This document shows, one piece after another, positions 54,233 to 62,664 of a stretch of DNA of 64,000 bases. The translations under genes were made by a program, and so were the position numbers. Source of the DNA: Deltaproteobacteria bacterium (GTDB lineage Bacteria; Desulfobacterota; GWC2-55-46); NCBI GenBank assembly GCA_019912665.1, contig JAIOIE010000021.1:323679-387678 (forward strand), in the 5' to 3' direction. How positions within the stretch are numbered: the first letter of the stretch is position 1; the number at the start of each line of letters is the position of its first letter. Under the pieces are notes generated by a model. It did no database searches, was not told the DNA's origin, and was given only the letters and a program-made list of their open reading frames with translations.

Positions 54233-55336
54233 ATGAGTCTTTCGGTATTGTTATTCTTCGTGGCAGGGCTCCTTCTTCTCATACTGGGGGCCGAGATGCT
54301 GGTCAGGGGCTCTTCCAGGATCGCGTCCTTTCTCGGCATATCCCCGCTCATAATCGGCCTGACGGTCGTCGCCTTCGGCACAAGCTCGCCCGAGCTCGCA
54401 GTAAGCGTCAAATCGTCTCTTGCAGGACAGGGCGATATCGCGGTCGGGAACGTGGTGGGAAGCAACATCTTCAACGTCCTCTTCATACTCGGTCTTTCAG
54501 CCGCGATAACGCCCCTTGCCGCATCGCGCCAGCTCATACGGCTCGACGTACCTGTAATGATAGGAGTCTCTGTACTTTTTTTCATCTTCGGGCTGAACGG
54601 TCTCGTAAGCAGGGTCGAGGGGGCTGTACTCACAGCCGGGTTCGTCCTGTACACGGGATTTCTCGTCTATCTTGGCCGGAAGGAAAACGGGACGACCGAC
54701 GAATTCAAGGAGGAGTTCTCCTATAAGAGGGGCCGGTCAGCGGCAAGGGACTGGGCCGTAAACCTTTTCATTTCGATTGCCGGGCTCGCGCTCCTGGTCC
54801 TGGGGTCCAGGTGGCTGGTGGACGGCGCAATCCAGATGGCGAGAGGGCTGGGAATAAGCGAGCTCATAATCGGACTCACCATAATAGCCGCCGGGACCTC
54901 GCTCCCGGAGGTCGCGACATCCGTGATGGCGAGCATCAAAGGCGAGCGGGACATAGCGGTCGGCAACATCATCGGGAGCAACATCTTCAACATACTCTCT
55001 GTCATGGGGATAACGAGCCTCGTATCTGCAGACGGGGTCGGCGTGGCCGAGAGCGCCATTTTCTTCGACATCCCGGTGATGCTTGCGGTCTCTGCCGCCT
55101 GCCTGCCCATACTCTTTACCGGCTATATGATAGCACGTTGGGAAGGCGCGCTTTTTTTGGCGTATTACATTCTCTATACAGTATTCATATTCCTCAACTC
55201 CACCGGGCACGCCTCGCTTTACGCGTTCAAGTTCGCGATGGGAGCGTTCGTAATACCGCTTACGGCCGTAACGCTCGCGGTCCTCACGGCAAGGGCGCTC
55301 ATTGTGCGGGGCAAGGCGGCGCGGCAGGAGAAATAG
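54233..55336 (+). CDS. CaCA-family calcium/sodium antiporter (YrbG-like)
   Basis: A 367-residue membrane antiporter built of two inverted five-helix repeats. The alpha-repeat motifs are duplicated: VAFGTSSPELAVSVKSSLAG with GNVVGSNIFNVLFILG in the first half, and IAAGTSLPEVATSVMASIKG with GNIIGSNIFNILSVMG in the second, both typical of the K+-independent Na+/Ca2+ exchanger family. ATG 54233 is chosen because GGAGG lies eight bases upstream. Convergent with nuoN. Confidence 0.93.
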   Translation: MSLSVLLFFVAGLLLLILGAEMLVRGSSRIASFLGISPLIIGLTVVAFGTSSPELAVSVKSSLAGQGDIAVGNVVGSNIFNVLFILGLSAAITPLAASRQLIRLDVPVMIGVSVLFFIFGLNGLVSRVEGAVLTAGFVLYTGFLVYLGRKENGTTDEFKEEFSYKRGRSAARDWAVNLFISIAGLALLVLGSRWLVDGAIQMARGLGISELIIGLTIIAAGTSLPEVATSVMASIKGERDIAVGNIIGSNIFNILSVMGITSLVSADGVGVAESAIFFDIPVMLAVSAACLPILFTGYMIARWEGALFLAYYILYTVFIFLNSTGHASLYAFKFAMGAFVIPLTAVTLAVLTARALIVRGKAARQEK

Positions 55337-55343
55337 GAGCTCT

Positions 55344-56774
55344 TCATAAGAATGCCGCTGCCGCCTTCTCAAGGAGCGCCAATAACGGAGCGGGATAGAC
55401 GCCCAGGAAAACCAGAAGGAGCGTAAGGGCCCCGAGCGCGATAGTCCCGGCAAGCGGCAGGCCCGGAAGAGGTCCTGGGGCTTCCCCGTAAGCTGGCGAG
55501 AAGAGCGCGATTATTATCCTCAGGTAATAATAGATTGCTATGGCGCTGTTGACCGCGAGCGCGATTACGAGAAGCCACAAAGCCTCTCTCACCCCCGCGG
55601 CAGCCACGAAGAACTTCCCCAGAAAGCCCGCCGTAAGCGGCATGCCCGCGAGCGAAAGGAGCATGGCCGTAAAGGCACCCGCAAGCCAGGGTCGCCGCCA
55701 GGCAAGCCCCCTGTAGTCGTCCAATAAGTCAAGCTCCCTGTCCTTTCCCGAAAGAAGGGTTACGGCCCCGAACGCCCCTATGATGGAAACGAAATACGCG
55801 GCAAGGTAATAGCCTGCCGCAACCATGCCGTAGCGTCCGCCCGCAAGGAACGCGATAAATAGATAGCCGACGTGGGCTATCGACGAATACGCTAGGGTCC
55901 GCTTTACGCTCCTCTGGAAGAGGGCGAGGATGTTCCCCGCGAACATCGATGCCACGGCTATGGCCGCAAAGACCGTGAAGAAAGGACCGAAGGCGAAGGC
56001 GCCGGTCTGGAGGAAGTAGCGGAGAAGGAGCGCCGCCACCGCGCCTTTCGAGACTGCCGCAAGGAAGGCCCCGACGGGCGCGGGCGCGCCCTCGTAGACG
56101 TCCGGGGCCCACATGTGAAAGGGCGCAGCCGCGAGCTTAAAACACGCCGCAACGGTTATCATTGCCAGCCCGGCGAAAAGGAGCGGCCCCCCACCCGTTT
56201 CGCGGGTACGCATTGCCATCTCCGAAAACTCCATGGTGCCGAGCTCGGTATAGACTAGCGCCATGCCGAAAACCAGGAAAGAGGAGGCAATACCGGCCAG
56301 GATGAGATACTTAATGCTCGCCTCGTTCGCGCGGTCGCCGAGAAAATAGGCGATGAGCACGTAAAGGGAGACGCCGAGTATCTCAAGGCCGAGGAAAAAA
56401 GTAGCGAAGTGGGCGGAGGCGGCGAGCACGATCGCGCCGAGGGTCGCGATAACAAGGACGATGTAGAACTCCGCGAGCCCGCCCTCGCGCCCCTCGTTGT
56501 ACCCGTATGAGAGTAACGTTACGGCGATTGCCGCGCCTAGAATGAGGCCTGTAAATAGTAGCGAATAGGCATCGATTGAAATGAGCGCAGTAACGGCCCT
56601 CGGGGCCGCCTTCGAGGCGGGCGCTAGGGAGGCGAGCGCGAGCACGAAGCCGGAGACCGCCAGGGCCGCATTGAAGGCGTGGCTTGTGCGGAAGGCCGCC
56701 AGCACCGTTGCCGTGACCGCGGCTATGGTCAATATCAGCATCGGAAGTATTGTAATGAAATCGGGCGCGCTCAT
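55344..56774 (-). CDS. nuoN: NADH-quinone oxidoreductase subunit N
   Basis: Antiporter-like proton-pumping subunit of complex I, 476 residues and about 14 helices. It shows FFLGLEILGVSLYVLIAYF, KYLILAGIASSFLVFGMALV, AAAPFHMWAPDVYEGAPAPV and KRTLAYSSIAHVGYLFIAFL, which include the conserved lysines of the proton channel. Last gene of the nuo run; overlaps nuoM by four bases. Confidence 0.95.
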   Translation of the reverse strand: MSAPDFITILPMLILTIAAVTATVLAAFRTSHAFNAALAVSGFVLALASLAPASKAAPRAVTALISIDAYSLLFTGLILGAAIAVTLLSYGYNEGREGGLAEFYIVLVIATLGAIVLAASAHFATFFLGLEILGVSLYVLIAYFLGDRANEASIKYLILAGIASSFLVFGMALVYTELGTMEFSEMAMRTRETGGGPLLFAGLAMITVAACFKLAAAPFHMWAPDVYEGAPAPVGAFLAAVSKGAVAALLLRYFLQTGAFAFGPFFTVFAAIAVASMFAGNILALFQRSVKRTLAYSSIAHVGYLFIAFLAGGRYGMVAAGYYLAAYFVSIIGAFGAVTLLSGKDRELDLLDDYRGLAWRRPWLAGAFTAMLLSLAGMPLTAGFLGKFFVAAAGVREALWLLVIALAVNSAIAIYYYLRIIIALFSPAYGEAPGPLPGLPLAGTIALGALTLLLVFLGVYPAPLLALLEKAAAAFL

Positions 56775-58351
56775 CTCGTATGCTCTGTTGTCTTATCCGG
56801 GGCATCTTCCGGGACCTTTTCCAATGAAAGCTCCGAAAGGCGCCCCGCTTCAGGGCCATTTGCATTGCTTCCACTAACGGCCCCACTCTCAATTCCGCTC
56901 ACCATTCCCCCGGTCTGGCCCTTTATACCCATCCTGTCAAAGAAAGGGGCCGGGTAGAGGCCAAGCCAAAGAACGACCGCTGCCATGGCGGCGAGCGTTG
57001 CCGCCTCCCTCCCTCCTATGTCGGGTATGCCCGCCTCTGGCGGGGCCGGGCCGTGGAAGACCTTCTGTATTATCCAAAGCGAATATACGACGGACGCTAT
57101 GAGGCCGAGCGCCGCAAAAAAGACGGAGAGCGCGCTTACCCTGAATGCGCCGAGGAGCACCAGGAACTCGCCGAGAAAATTCCCGAGGCCGGGGAGCCCC
57201 AGGGACGCGAGGGCGAAAAAGAGGGCAGCCCCGCCCATCTTCGGGGCGGACGACCAGAACCCGCCCATCCTCCCCATCTCGCGCGTATGCGCCCTCTCCT
57301 CTATGGCCCCGGCTATGATGAAGAGCGCGCCCGTGGACGCGCCGTGGCAGACCATGAGGACGAGCGCGCCATTAAGGGCAACTCCCTCCCTTGCGAAAAT
57401 ACCGAGGAGCACAAAACCCATGTGGCTTACGCTCGTGTATGCTATGAGCCTCTTTAAATCGGTCTGCCCGATCGCCAGGACCGCCCCGTAGATTATCCCG
57501 ATAACCGCCAGGAAATAGACGACCGGCGCGACCGTTGCCGCCGCGTTCGGGAATAACGGAAAAAGGAAGCGTATAATGCCGTAGGCGCCGGTCTTAAGGA
57601 GAAGGCCCGCAAGTATCACGCTTCCGCCGGTCGGCGCCTCGGCATGGGCCTCGGGAAGCCACGTATGGAAGGGTACGGCAGGCAGCTTGACCGCGAAGGC
57701 GGCCAAAAAGCCGAGCATCAGCCAGAACTCGGTTTCGCGGCCCATCGTGGTCCCGAGTACCTCGTTGTAATTGAATGAGTAGCTGCCGGTCTCCATCCCG
57801 TGGACGAAATAGAGCCCGAGGATAGAGACGAGCATCAGGAGGCTTCCGGCCTGCGTAAATATGAAGAACTTGAGCGCCGCCCTCTGCCGTCCGCCGTGCC
57901 CCCATACGGCTATCATAAAGAACATGGGGACGAGCATGAGCTCCCAGAAGATGTAGAAGAGGAGGAGGTCGAGGGCAAGGAATGCCCCCATGACCCCGGC
58001 GATGACGGACATGAGGCAGAGGTGGAAAAAACCGGTCCTTTCCCTTATGCCTGTCCATGAGGCCGCGACAGCTGCCATGCCCAGGAAGGCCGTAAGGAGG
58101 GCGAGAGCGAGGCTCAGGCCGTCGGCCGCAAGGTGGATGCCCGCTCCTATGCCGGGTATCCATTCTAAATGGATTTCAGCGAGCCATCGGCCGCCGCTAT
58201 CTCCTCCGCCCGACACGAAAAGGAGCAGCACAAAATCGAGCGCGAGCGCAAAAAGGGATATCCAGCGCGGAAAGGCCTCTCCCAGCCGGCTCGAAATCCA
58301 GGCAGCCGCCCCGCCCAGCAGGGGTATGAGGACCGCCCATGCGAGTATCAT
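56771..58351 (-). CDS. nuoM: NADH-quinone oxidoreductase subunit M
   Basis: 526-residue antiporter-like subunit of complex I. Conserved segments are LLFYIFWELMLVPMFFMIAV, LPAVPFHTWLPEAHAEAPTG, DLKRLIAYTSVSHMGFVLLG and VMVCHGASTGALF-type MVCHGASTGALFIIAGAIEE. It overlaps both nuoL and nuoN by four bases (ATGA), so translation is coupled. The C-terminus has a hydrophilic extension of about 50 residues (GSNANGPEAGRLSELS and onward) beyond the usual end. Confidence 0.95.
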   Translation of the reverse strand: MILAWAVLIPLLGGAAAWISSRLGEAFPRWISLFALALDFVLLLFVSGGGDSGGRWLAEIHLEWIPGIGAGIHLAADGLSLALALLTAFLGMAAVAASWTGIRERTGFFHLCLMSVIAGVMGAFLALDLLLFYIFWELMLVPMFFMIAVWGHGGRQRAALKFFIFTQAGSLLMLVSILGLYFVHGMETGSYSFNYNEVLGTTMGRETEFWLMLGFLAAFAVKLPAVPFHTWLPEAHAEAPTGGSVILAGLLLKTGAYGIIRFLFPLFPNAAATVAPVVYFLAVIGIIYGAVLAIGQTDLKRLIAYTSVSHMGFVLLGIFAREGVALNGALVLMVCHGASTGALFIIAGAIEERAHTREMGRMGGFWSSAPKMGGAALFFALASLGLPGLGNFLGEFLVLLGAFRVSALSVFFAALGLIASVVYSLWIIQKVFHGPAPPEAGIPDIGGREAATLAAMAAVVLWLGLYPAPFFDRMGIKGQTGGMVSGIESGAVSGSNANGPEAGRLSELSLEKVPEDAPDKTTEHTR

Positions 58352-60195
58352 GTGAAGACCAGGACCCCGAGCGCAAGCAGTGCCCCAAGCGCCATCCCGG
58401 CAGCATAACGCCTCACCTGCCCGGACTGGGTCTTTACGAGGAGCTTGTTTAAAATCTCGGTCCCGCGCGCGGCCCCGGCATAGGGCGCGTCCATGAAATC
58501 CGTTCTTCCCGCCCGGGCGGCCAGGAGATACGGGCGCACAAATAGCCTTTCATAGAGCCAGTCAAAACCCCAGCCTGAGCGGAAAAAACCATGCAGGCCG
58601 GGGACAGTGCCTTTTTCCGGAAGCCCTTCCAAGAGGCCGCGCCTTTTTAAAAAAAGGAAATAGGCCGCGGCTGCTCCGAGCACGGGAACCAAAGCTGAGA
58701 GCATCCCGGCCGGAAGAGTCTTTACCGGCGCTCCTGGGCGGGGAGCAGGCAGCACAGGCTCCAGGAAGGACGGCACGCCTATGAACCCGGCAAGGAGCGA
58801 CAGGGCCGAAAGGACGATGAGAGGGACCGCCATCCTTATGCCGGGACGCCTTGCAACATCAGCCCCGGCCTTTCCGTAAAAGACGAGGAAGACCATGCGG
58901 AAGGCATAGAGCGCGGTGAAGAATGCACCTATTAGACCAGCGCCCCAGAGGAATGCCCCGCTTCCGGCCAGCGCCCCTATGAGTATGAGGTCCTTGCTGT
59001 AGTATCCGGCGGTGACAAGGGGCAGGGCCGAAAGGGAAGCGGCCCCGATCAGAAAGCTCCAGAACGCAATAGGGAGCCTTTTCCTCAACCCGCCCATCCT
59101 GAACATGTCGTGCTCGCCTCCGAGCGCGGTTATGACCGCGCCTGCGGAAAGGAAGAGGAGGGCCTTGAAGAACGCGTGTGTCATGAAATGGAATACGGCG
59201 GCCTGCCAGGAGCCAGCCCCGAGCGCGAGGAACATGAACCCCACCTGGCCCATGGTCGAATAGGCAAGGGCCCTTTTTATGTCCGGCTGGACGAGGGCGC
59301 TTAGCGCGGATATGAGGAGCGTTGCCGCGCCCAGGGCGGCAATCAAGGCCATGACCGCAGGCGCAAGCTCGAAGAGGGCGTGGGTCCGGGCTATTAGGTA
59401 CACCCCGGCCGTGACCATCGTAGCGGCGTGGATGAGGGCGCTTACCGGGGTCGGGCCTGCCATGGCGTCGGGAAGCCATGCCTGAAGCGGCACCTGCGCT
59501 GATTTGCCGAGCGCGCCCGCGAGTATCAGGAGCGCCGCGAGCGCGGCTAGGTAGCTCCCCTGCCACTCGGAGGCGGCACCCTCCATGACTGCCGTGATAT
59601 CGAGCGTCCCGAAGCTTACAGCAAGGAGTATGATTCCTATTACGAATGCCGTGTCTCCGGCCCTCGTCATGATGAAGGCCTTCCTCGCCGCGTACCCGGT
59701 GTAGCTCTCCTTGTACCAGAACCCGATGAGGAGGAAGCTGCAGAGCCCCACCCCCTCCCAGCCGAGATAGAGAAAAAGGAAATTATCGGCAAGGACGAGG
59801 ACGAGCATGAAGGCGACAAATAGGTCCATGTACGCGAAAAAGCGCGTGTAGCCCTCCTCCCCTGCCATGAACTCGGCGGAATAGAAAAGGATGAGGAAGG
59901 CAGTAAAGGTGACTACCGCGGCCATTGTAAGGGAGAGCGCATCGAGCCTGAGGGCTGCTTCGGCCCTGAACCAGCCGATCTCGACCCAGGTCCAGAGGCT
60001 TTGGGTCCGGAAGCCTTCCGGGGGAGGCGAGCCGATGAAATCGATTCCGGCTGCAAGGACGGCGACGGCGGAGAGGCCGACACTCCCTGCCCCGATGAGG
60101 GCGGAAAGCCTCGCCGGCATCGAGCGGCCTGCCAGTATGAGCGCCAGGAACCCTGCAAATGGCAGGGCGGGTATGAGCCACAGGAATTCCTTCAT
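58348..60195 (-). CDS. nuoL: NADH-quinone oxidoreductase subunit L
   Basis: 615-residue distal proton-pumping subunit. Motifs include FLYLGWEGVGLCSFLLIGFW, QVPLQAWLPDAMAGPTPVSA, DIKRALAYSTMGQVGFMFLA and the long C-terminal region ending in a membrane anchor after the lateral helix. The ATG directly follows repeat B6; the GAGG in the B6 end is its ribosome binding site (five-base spacing). It overlaps nuoM by four bases. Confidence 0.95.
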   Translation of the reverse strand: MKEFLWLIPALPFAGFLALILAGRSMPARLSALIGAGSVGLSAVAVLAAGIDFIGSPPPEGFRTQSLWTWVEIGWFRAEAALRLDALSLTMAAVVTFTAFLILFYSAEFMAGEEGYTRFFAYMDLFVAFMLVLVLADNFLFLYLGWEGVGLCSFLLIGFWYKESYTGYAARKAFIMTRAGDTAFVIGIILLAVSFGTLDITAVMEGAASEWQGSYLAALAALLILAGALGKSAQVPLQAWLPDAMAGPTPVSALIHAATMVTAGVYLIARTHALFELAPAVMALIAALGAATLLISALSALVQPDIKRALAYSTMGQVGFMFLALGAGSWQAAVFHFMTHAFFKALLFLSAGAVITALGGEHDMFRMGGLRKRLPIAFWSFLIGAASLSALPLVTAGYYSKDLILIGALAGSGAFLWGAGLIGAFFTALYAFRMVFLVFYGKAGADVARRPGIRMAVPLIVLSALSLLAGFIGVPSFLEPVLPAPRPGAPVKTLPAGMLSALVPVLGAAAAYFLFLKRRGLLEGLPEKGTVPGLHGFFRSGWGFDWLYERLFVRPYLLAARAGRTDFMDAPYAGAARGTEILNKLLVKTQSGQVRRYAAGMALGALLALGVLVFT

Positions 60196-60338
60196 GGCAA
60201 CCTCTAAAAATTAGAGATTTTTCCCTCTTTTCCCGGAAGGCCGGAATAAAAAACGGAGCATATATGTAAATATATGAGCATTTTTATTCCCGTAACTACC
60301 CAGGGTCCGGGGAAAAGATCAATTTTTAGAGGTTGCCT
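60196..60338. repeat. type B repeat element, copy B6 (full length), inside the nuo operon
   Basis: GGCAACCTCTAAAAATTAGA at the left, core GGCCGGAATAAAAAACGGAG, CATATATGTAAATATATGAG and CATTTTTATTCCCG, and TTTTTAGAGGTTGCC at the right. It separates nuoK from nuoL without stopping the operon and provides the nuoL Shine-Dalgarno sequence. Confidence 0.88.
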
Positions 60339-60343
60339 CATCT

Positions 60344-60652
60344 CTATCCTTTCAGGCTGCCGGCCTTGTCCATGTCAAGGGTGCCTGTCCGGTGAAAAAA
60401 CCTGAAGATGACCGCCAGGGCCACGGAGACCTCTGCAGCGGCGAGCGTGAGTATGAAGACGAACATCACCTGGCCGTCGGGCTCCGCCCACCTGTACCCG
60501 GCGGAGATGAAGGCAAGTCCCGAGGCGTTCAGCATAATCTCGATGGACATGAGTATATAGATCATGTTCCGCCTCACTAGCACCCCTGTAAGGCCCAGTG
60601 CAAAGAGCACTGCCGCGAGCGCCAGGGCGTATTCAGCCGGGACAGTCGCCAT
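60344..60652 (-). CDS. nuoK: NADH-quinone oxidoreductase subunit K
   Basis: Small three-helix membrane subunit, 102 residues, usual length. It has the conserved glutamates in GVLVRRNMIYILMSIEIMLN and LTLAAAEVSVALAVIFRFF. It follows nuoJ after a short gap. The following element B6 splits it from nuoL. Confidence 0.95.
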   Translation of the reverse strand: MATVPAEYALALAAVLFALGLTGVLVRRNMIYILMSIEIMLNASGLAFISAGYRWAEPDGQVMFVFILTLAAAEVSVALAVIFRFFHRTGTLDMDKAGSLKG

Positions 60653-60661
60653 CCTTCCTCC

Positions 60662-61147
60662 CTATTTGCGCCCGATGTGATATGCCCCGAGAAGGCCCAC
60701 AAGGAGGAGCACCGAGGCAAGCTCCACTCCTATGAGATACGGGCCGAATAGGGCTATTCCGACGGCTTTTGGCCCGTGGGCTATCCCGTTCTCCGGGGCA
60801 AGGTCCTTGTCTGTAAGGACATAGACGAGCAGAACGAGCAGTATGGTCGTCAGCACGGCTGGCCCGGCCCATGTCCCCGGCCTCGTTATCCTTTTTTCCT
60901 CCATCTCCTGGCCCGGCCCGTAGCTAAGCATCATGACGACGAAAAGGAAGAGGACCATTATCGCGCCCGCGTATATTATGGCCTCGAGCGCCGCGATGTA
61001 ATGCGCCCCGAGCGAATAGAAGATGGCTGCGCTCGCAAGGAAAGATACCGTGAGATAGAGGAGCGAATGCACCGCGTTCGCGCCGGTTATGGCCCTGAAG
61101 GTAGCGACCATCGCGATTGCCGATGCTATGTAGAATAATCCGTTCAC
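60662..61147 (-). CDS. nuoJ: NADH-quinone oxidoreductase subunit J
   Basis: Membrane subunit of 161 residues with about five helices. It contains HYIAALEAIIYAGAIMVLFL, the NuoJ signature around the conserved Tyr-Ala-Gly of the pi-bulge helix, and ends with a glycine-rich hydrophobic helix (IGVELASVLLLVGLLGAYHI). Confidence 0.94.
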   Translation of the reverse strand: MNGLFYIASAIAMVATFRAITGANAVHSLLYLTVSFLASAAIFYSLGAHYIAALEAIIYAGAIMVLFLFVVMMLSYGPGQEMEEKRITRPGTWAGPAVLTTILLVLLVYVLTDKDLAPENGIAHGPKAVGIALFGPYLIGVELASVLLLVGLLGAYHIGRK

Positions 61148-61159
61148 CGCACCTCCGGG

Positions 61160-61675
61160 TCAGGGCATAAGGCCCCTTACGTCCACAGGAGGCGCTTCAT
61201 TCTCGGCTTCCCCCTTGTCCTTCCCCTTTATCGCGAGCCCCGCGACCCTGTAGAAATTATAGCCGGGGTATTTGCCGGTCCCCTTTATGAGGAGGTCCTC
61301 CTTTTCGTACACTAACGACTGCCTCGCGTATTCGCTCATCTCGAAATCAGGCGTAAGCTGTATGGCGTACGTCGGGCACGCCTCCTCGCAGTACCCGCAG
61401 AAGATGCAACGCGAAAAATTTATGCGGAAAAAGGAAGGATAACGCCTGCCGTCCTCCGTTTCCGCCGCGTCGAGGGCTATGCAATCCACCGGGCATGCGG
61501 CCGCGCAGAGGTAGCAGGCAACACACCTCTCCTCGCCGTCCGGGTCGCGCGAGAGTATTATGCGTCCCCGGAACCTCGGCGCGAGATAGGGCTTCTCCTC
61601 GGGATAGCTGACCGTCACCCTTTTTCTAAAAGCGTGAAGGAATACCACCCACGCCGTCCTAACGAGGCTCAGCAT
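61160..61675 (-). CDS. nuoI: NADH-quinone oxidoreductase subunit I
   Basis: Peripheral-arm subunit with two [4Fe-4S] clusters (N6a, N6b) that passes electrons toward NuoB. The cysteine sets are [18 protein letters not shown] and [18 protein letters not shown]. About 171 residues from MLSLVRTAW; a start nine codons earlier (61702) is also open. Either version overlaps the nuoH stop, so the two are coupled. Confidence 0.94.
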   Translation of the reverse strand: MLSLVRTAWVVFLHAFRKRVTVSYPEEKPYLAPRFRGRIILSRDPDGEERCVACYLCAAACPVDCIALDAAETEDGRRYPSFFRINFSRCIFCGYCEEACPTYAIQLTPDFEMSEYARQSLVYEKEDLLIKGTGKYPGYNFYRVAGLAIKGKDKGEAENEAPPVDVRGLMP

Positions 61676-62654
61676 CGTGGATACCCGGGAATAGCGGCGC
61701 ATCCGAAAATGCCAGGATGATGCCGCCGGTTGCCAGAAGGTTTATGAGCGCTAGGGGGAGCATCACCTTCCAGCCGAAGCCCATGAGCTGGTCGAACCTG
61801 GGCCTCGGGAGCGAGGCCCGAAGCAGTATGAATACCGCAATAACGAACCCGGTCTTGAGCATAAACCATATTACTGGCGGGAGCACCGGGCCCAGCCAGC
61901 CCCCGAGGAAGAGCGTCGTTATCATTGCCGCGATGAGCGTAACGCCCAGGTATTCGCCAACGTAGAACATCCCGAACTTTATCCCGGAATACTCGGTGTG
62001 ATAGCCGGCCACCAGCTCGTTTTCGGCCTCGGGCAGGTCGAAAGGCAGCCTGTGCGTTTCCGCGAGCCCCGCGACAAAGAAAATGAAAAGGCCCGGGAGC
62101 TGGGGGATGAAGAACCATATGTCCCTCTGCGCCTCGACTATGTCCTTGAGGTTAAAGGACCCGGCGAGCAGAACCACACCCATTATCGAGAGTCCCATGA
62201 ATATCTCGTAGCTCAGCATCTGGGCAGCGCCGCGCAAGCCGCCCAGGAGGGCGTACTTGCTGTTCGAGGACCAGCCGGCAAGGACCACGCTATAGATGCT
62301 CAGAGACGACATGGCCAGAAAAAATATTACACCGATATCCAGGTCGACTACCTTGATGCCCGGCGCAAAAGGTATGACCGCGAAGGCAGTAAGGACCGTT
62401 ATGACGATTATGGCCGGGGCCAGCACGAAGACCGCCCTGTCCGCAAAGGGCGGGACCCAGTCGTCCTTCGTGAATATCTTTATGAGGTCCGCGACCGGCT
62501 GAAATAGCCCCAGCGGGCCGACCCGGTTCGGCCCATACCTGTCCTGCCAGAGCGCAAGAAGCCTCCGCTCCGCCCAGATGAGCGCTGCGCTCGATGTAAG
62601 GAGCGCAATGAGGACGAAGGCTATTGTCAATAAGGACGCTGCGATCCCCTGCAT
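61659..62654 (-). CDS. nuoH: NADH-quinone oxidoreductase subunit H
   Basis: Membrane subunit at the quinone-binding interface, about 331 residues and eight helices. It has [20 protein letters not shown] near 28, [20 protein letters not shown] near 195 and [15 protein letters not shown], the classic NuoH quinone-site region. ATG 62654 (MQGIAASLL) follows GAGAGG, and the longer frame extends into nuoG. Confidence 0.95.
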   Translation of the reverse strand: MQGIAASLLTIAFVLIALLTSSAALIWAERRLLALWQDRYGPNRVGPLGLFQPVADLIKIFTKDDWVPPFADRAVFVLAPAIIVITVLTAFAVIPFAPGIKVVDLDIGVIFFLAMSSLSIYSVVLAGWSSNSKYALLGGLRGAAQMLSYEIFMGLSIMGVVLLAGSFNLKDIVEAQRDIWFFIPQLPGLFIFFVAGLAETHRLPFDLPEAENELVAGYHTEYSGIKFGMFYVGEYLGVTLIAAMITTLFLGGWLGPVLPPVIWFMLKTGFVIAVFILLRASLPRPRFDQLMGFGWKVMLPLALINLLATGGIILAFSDAPLFPGIHDAEPR

Positions 62655-62664
62655 ATGAGCCCTC

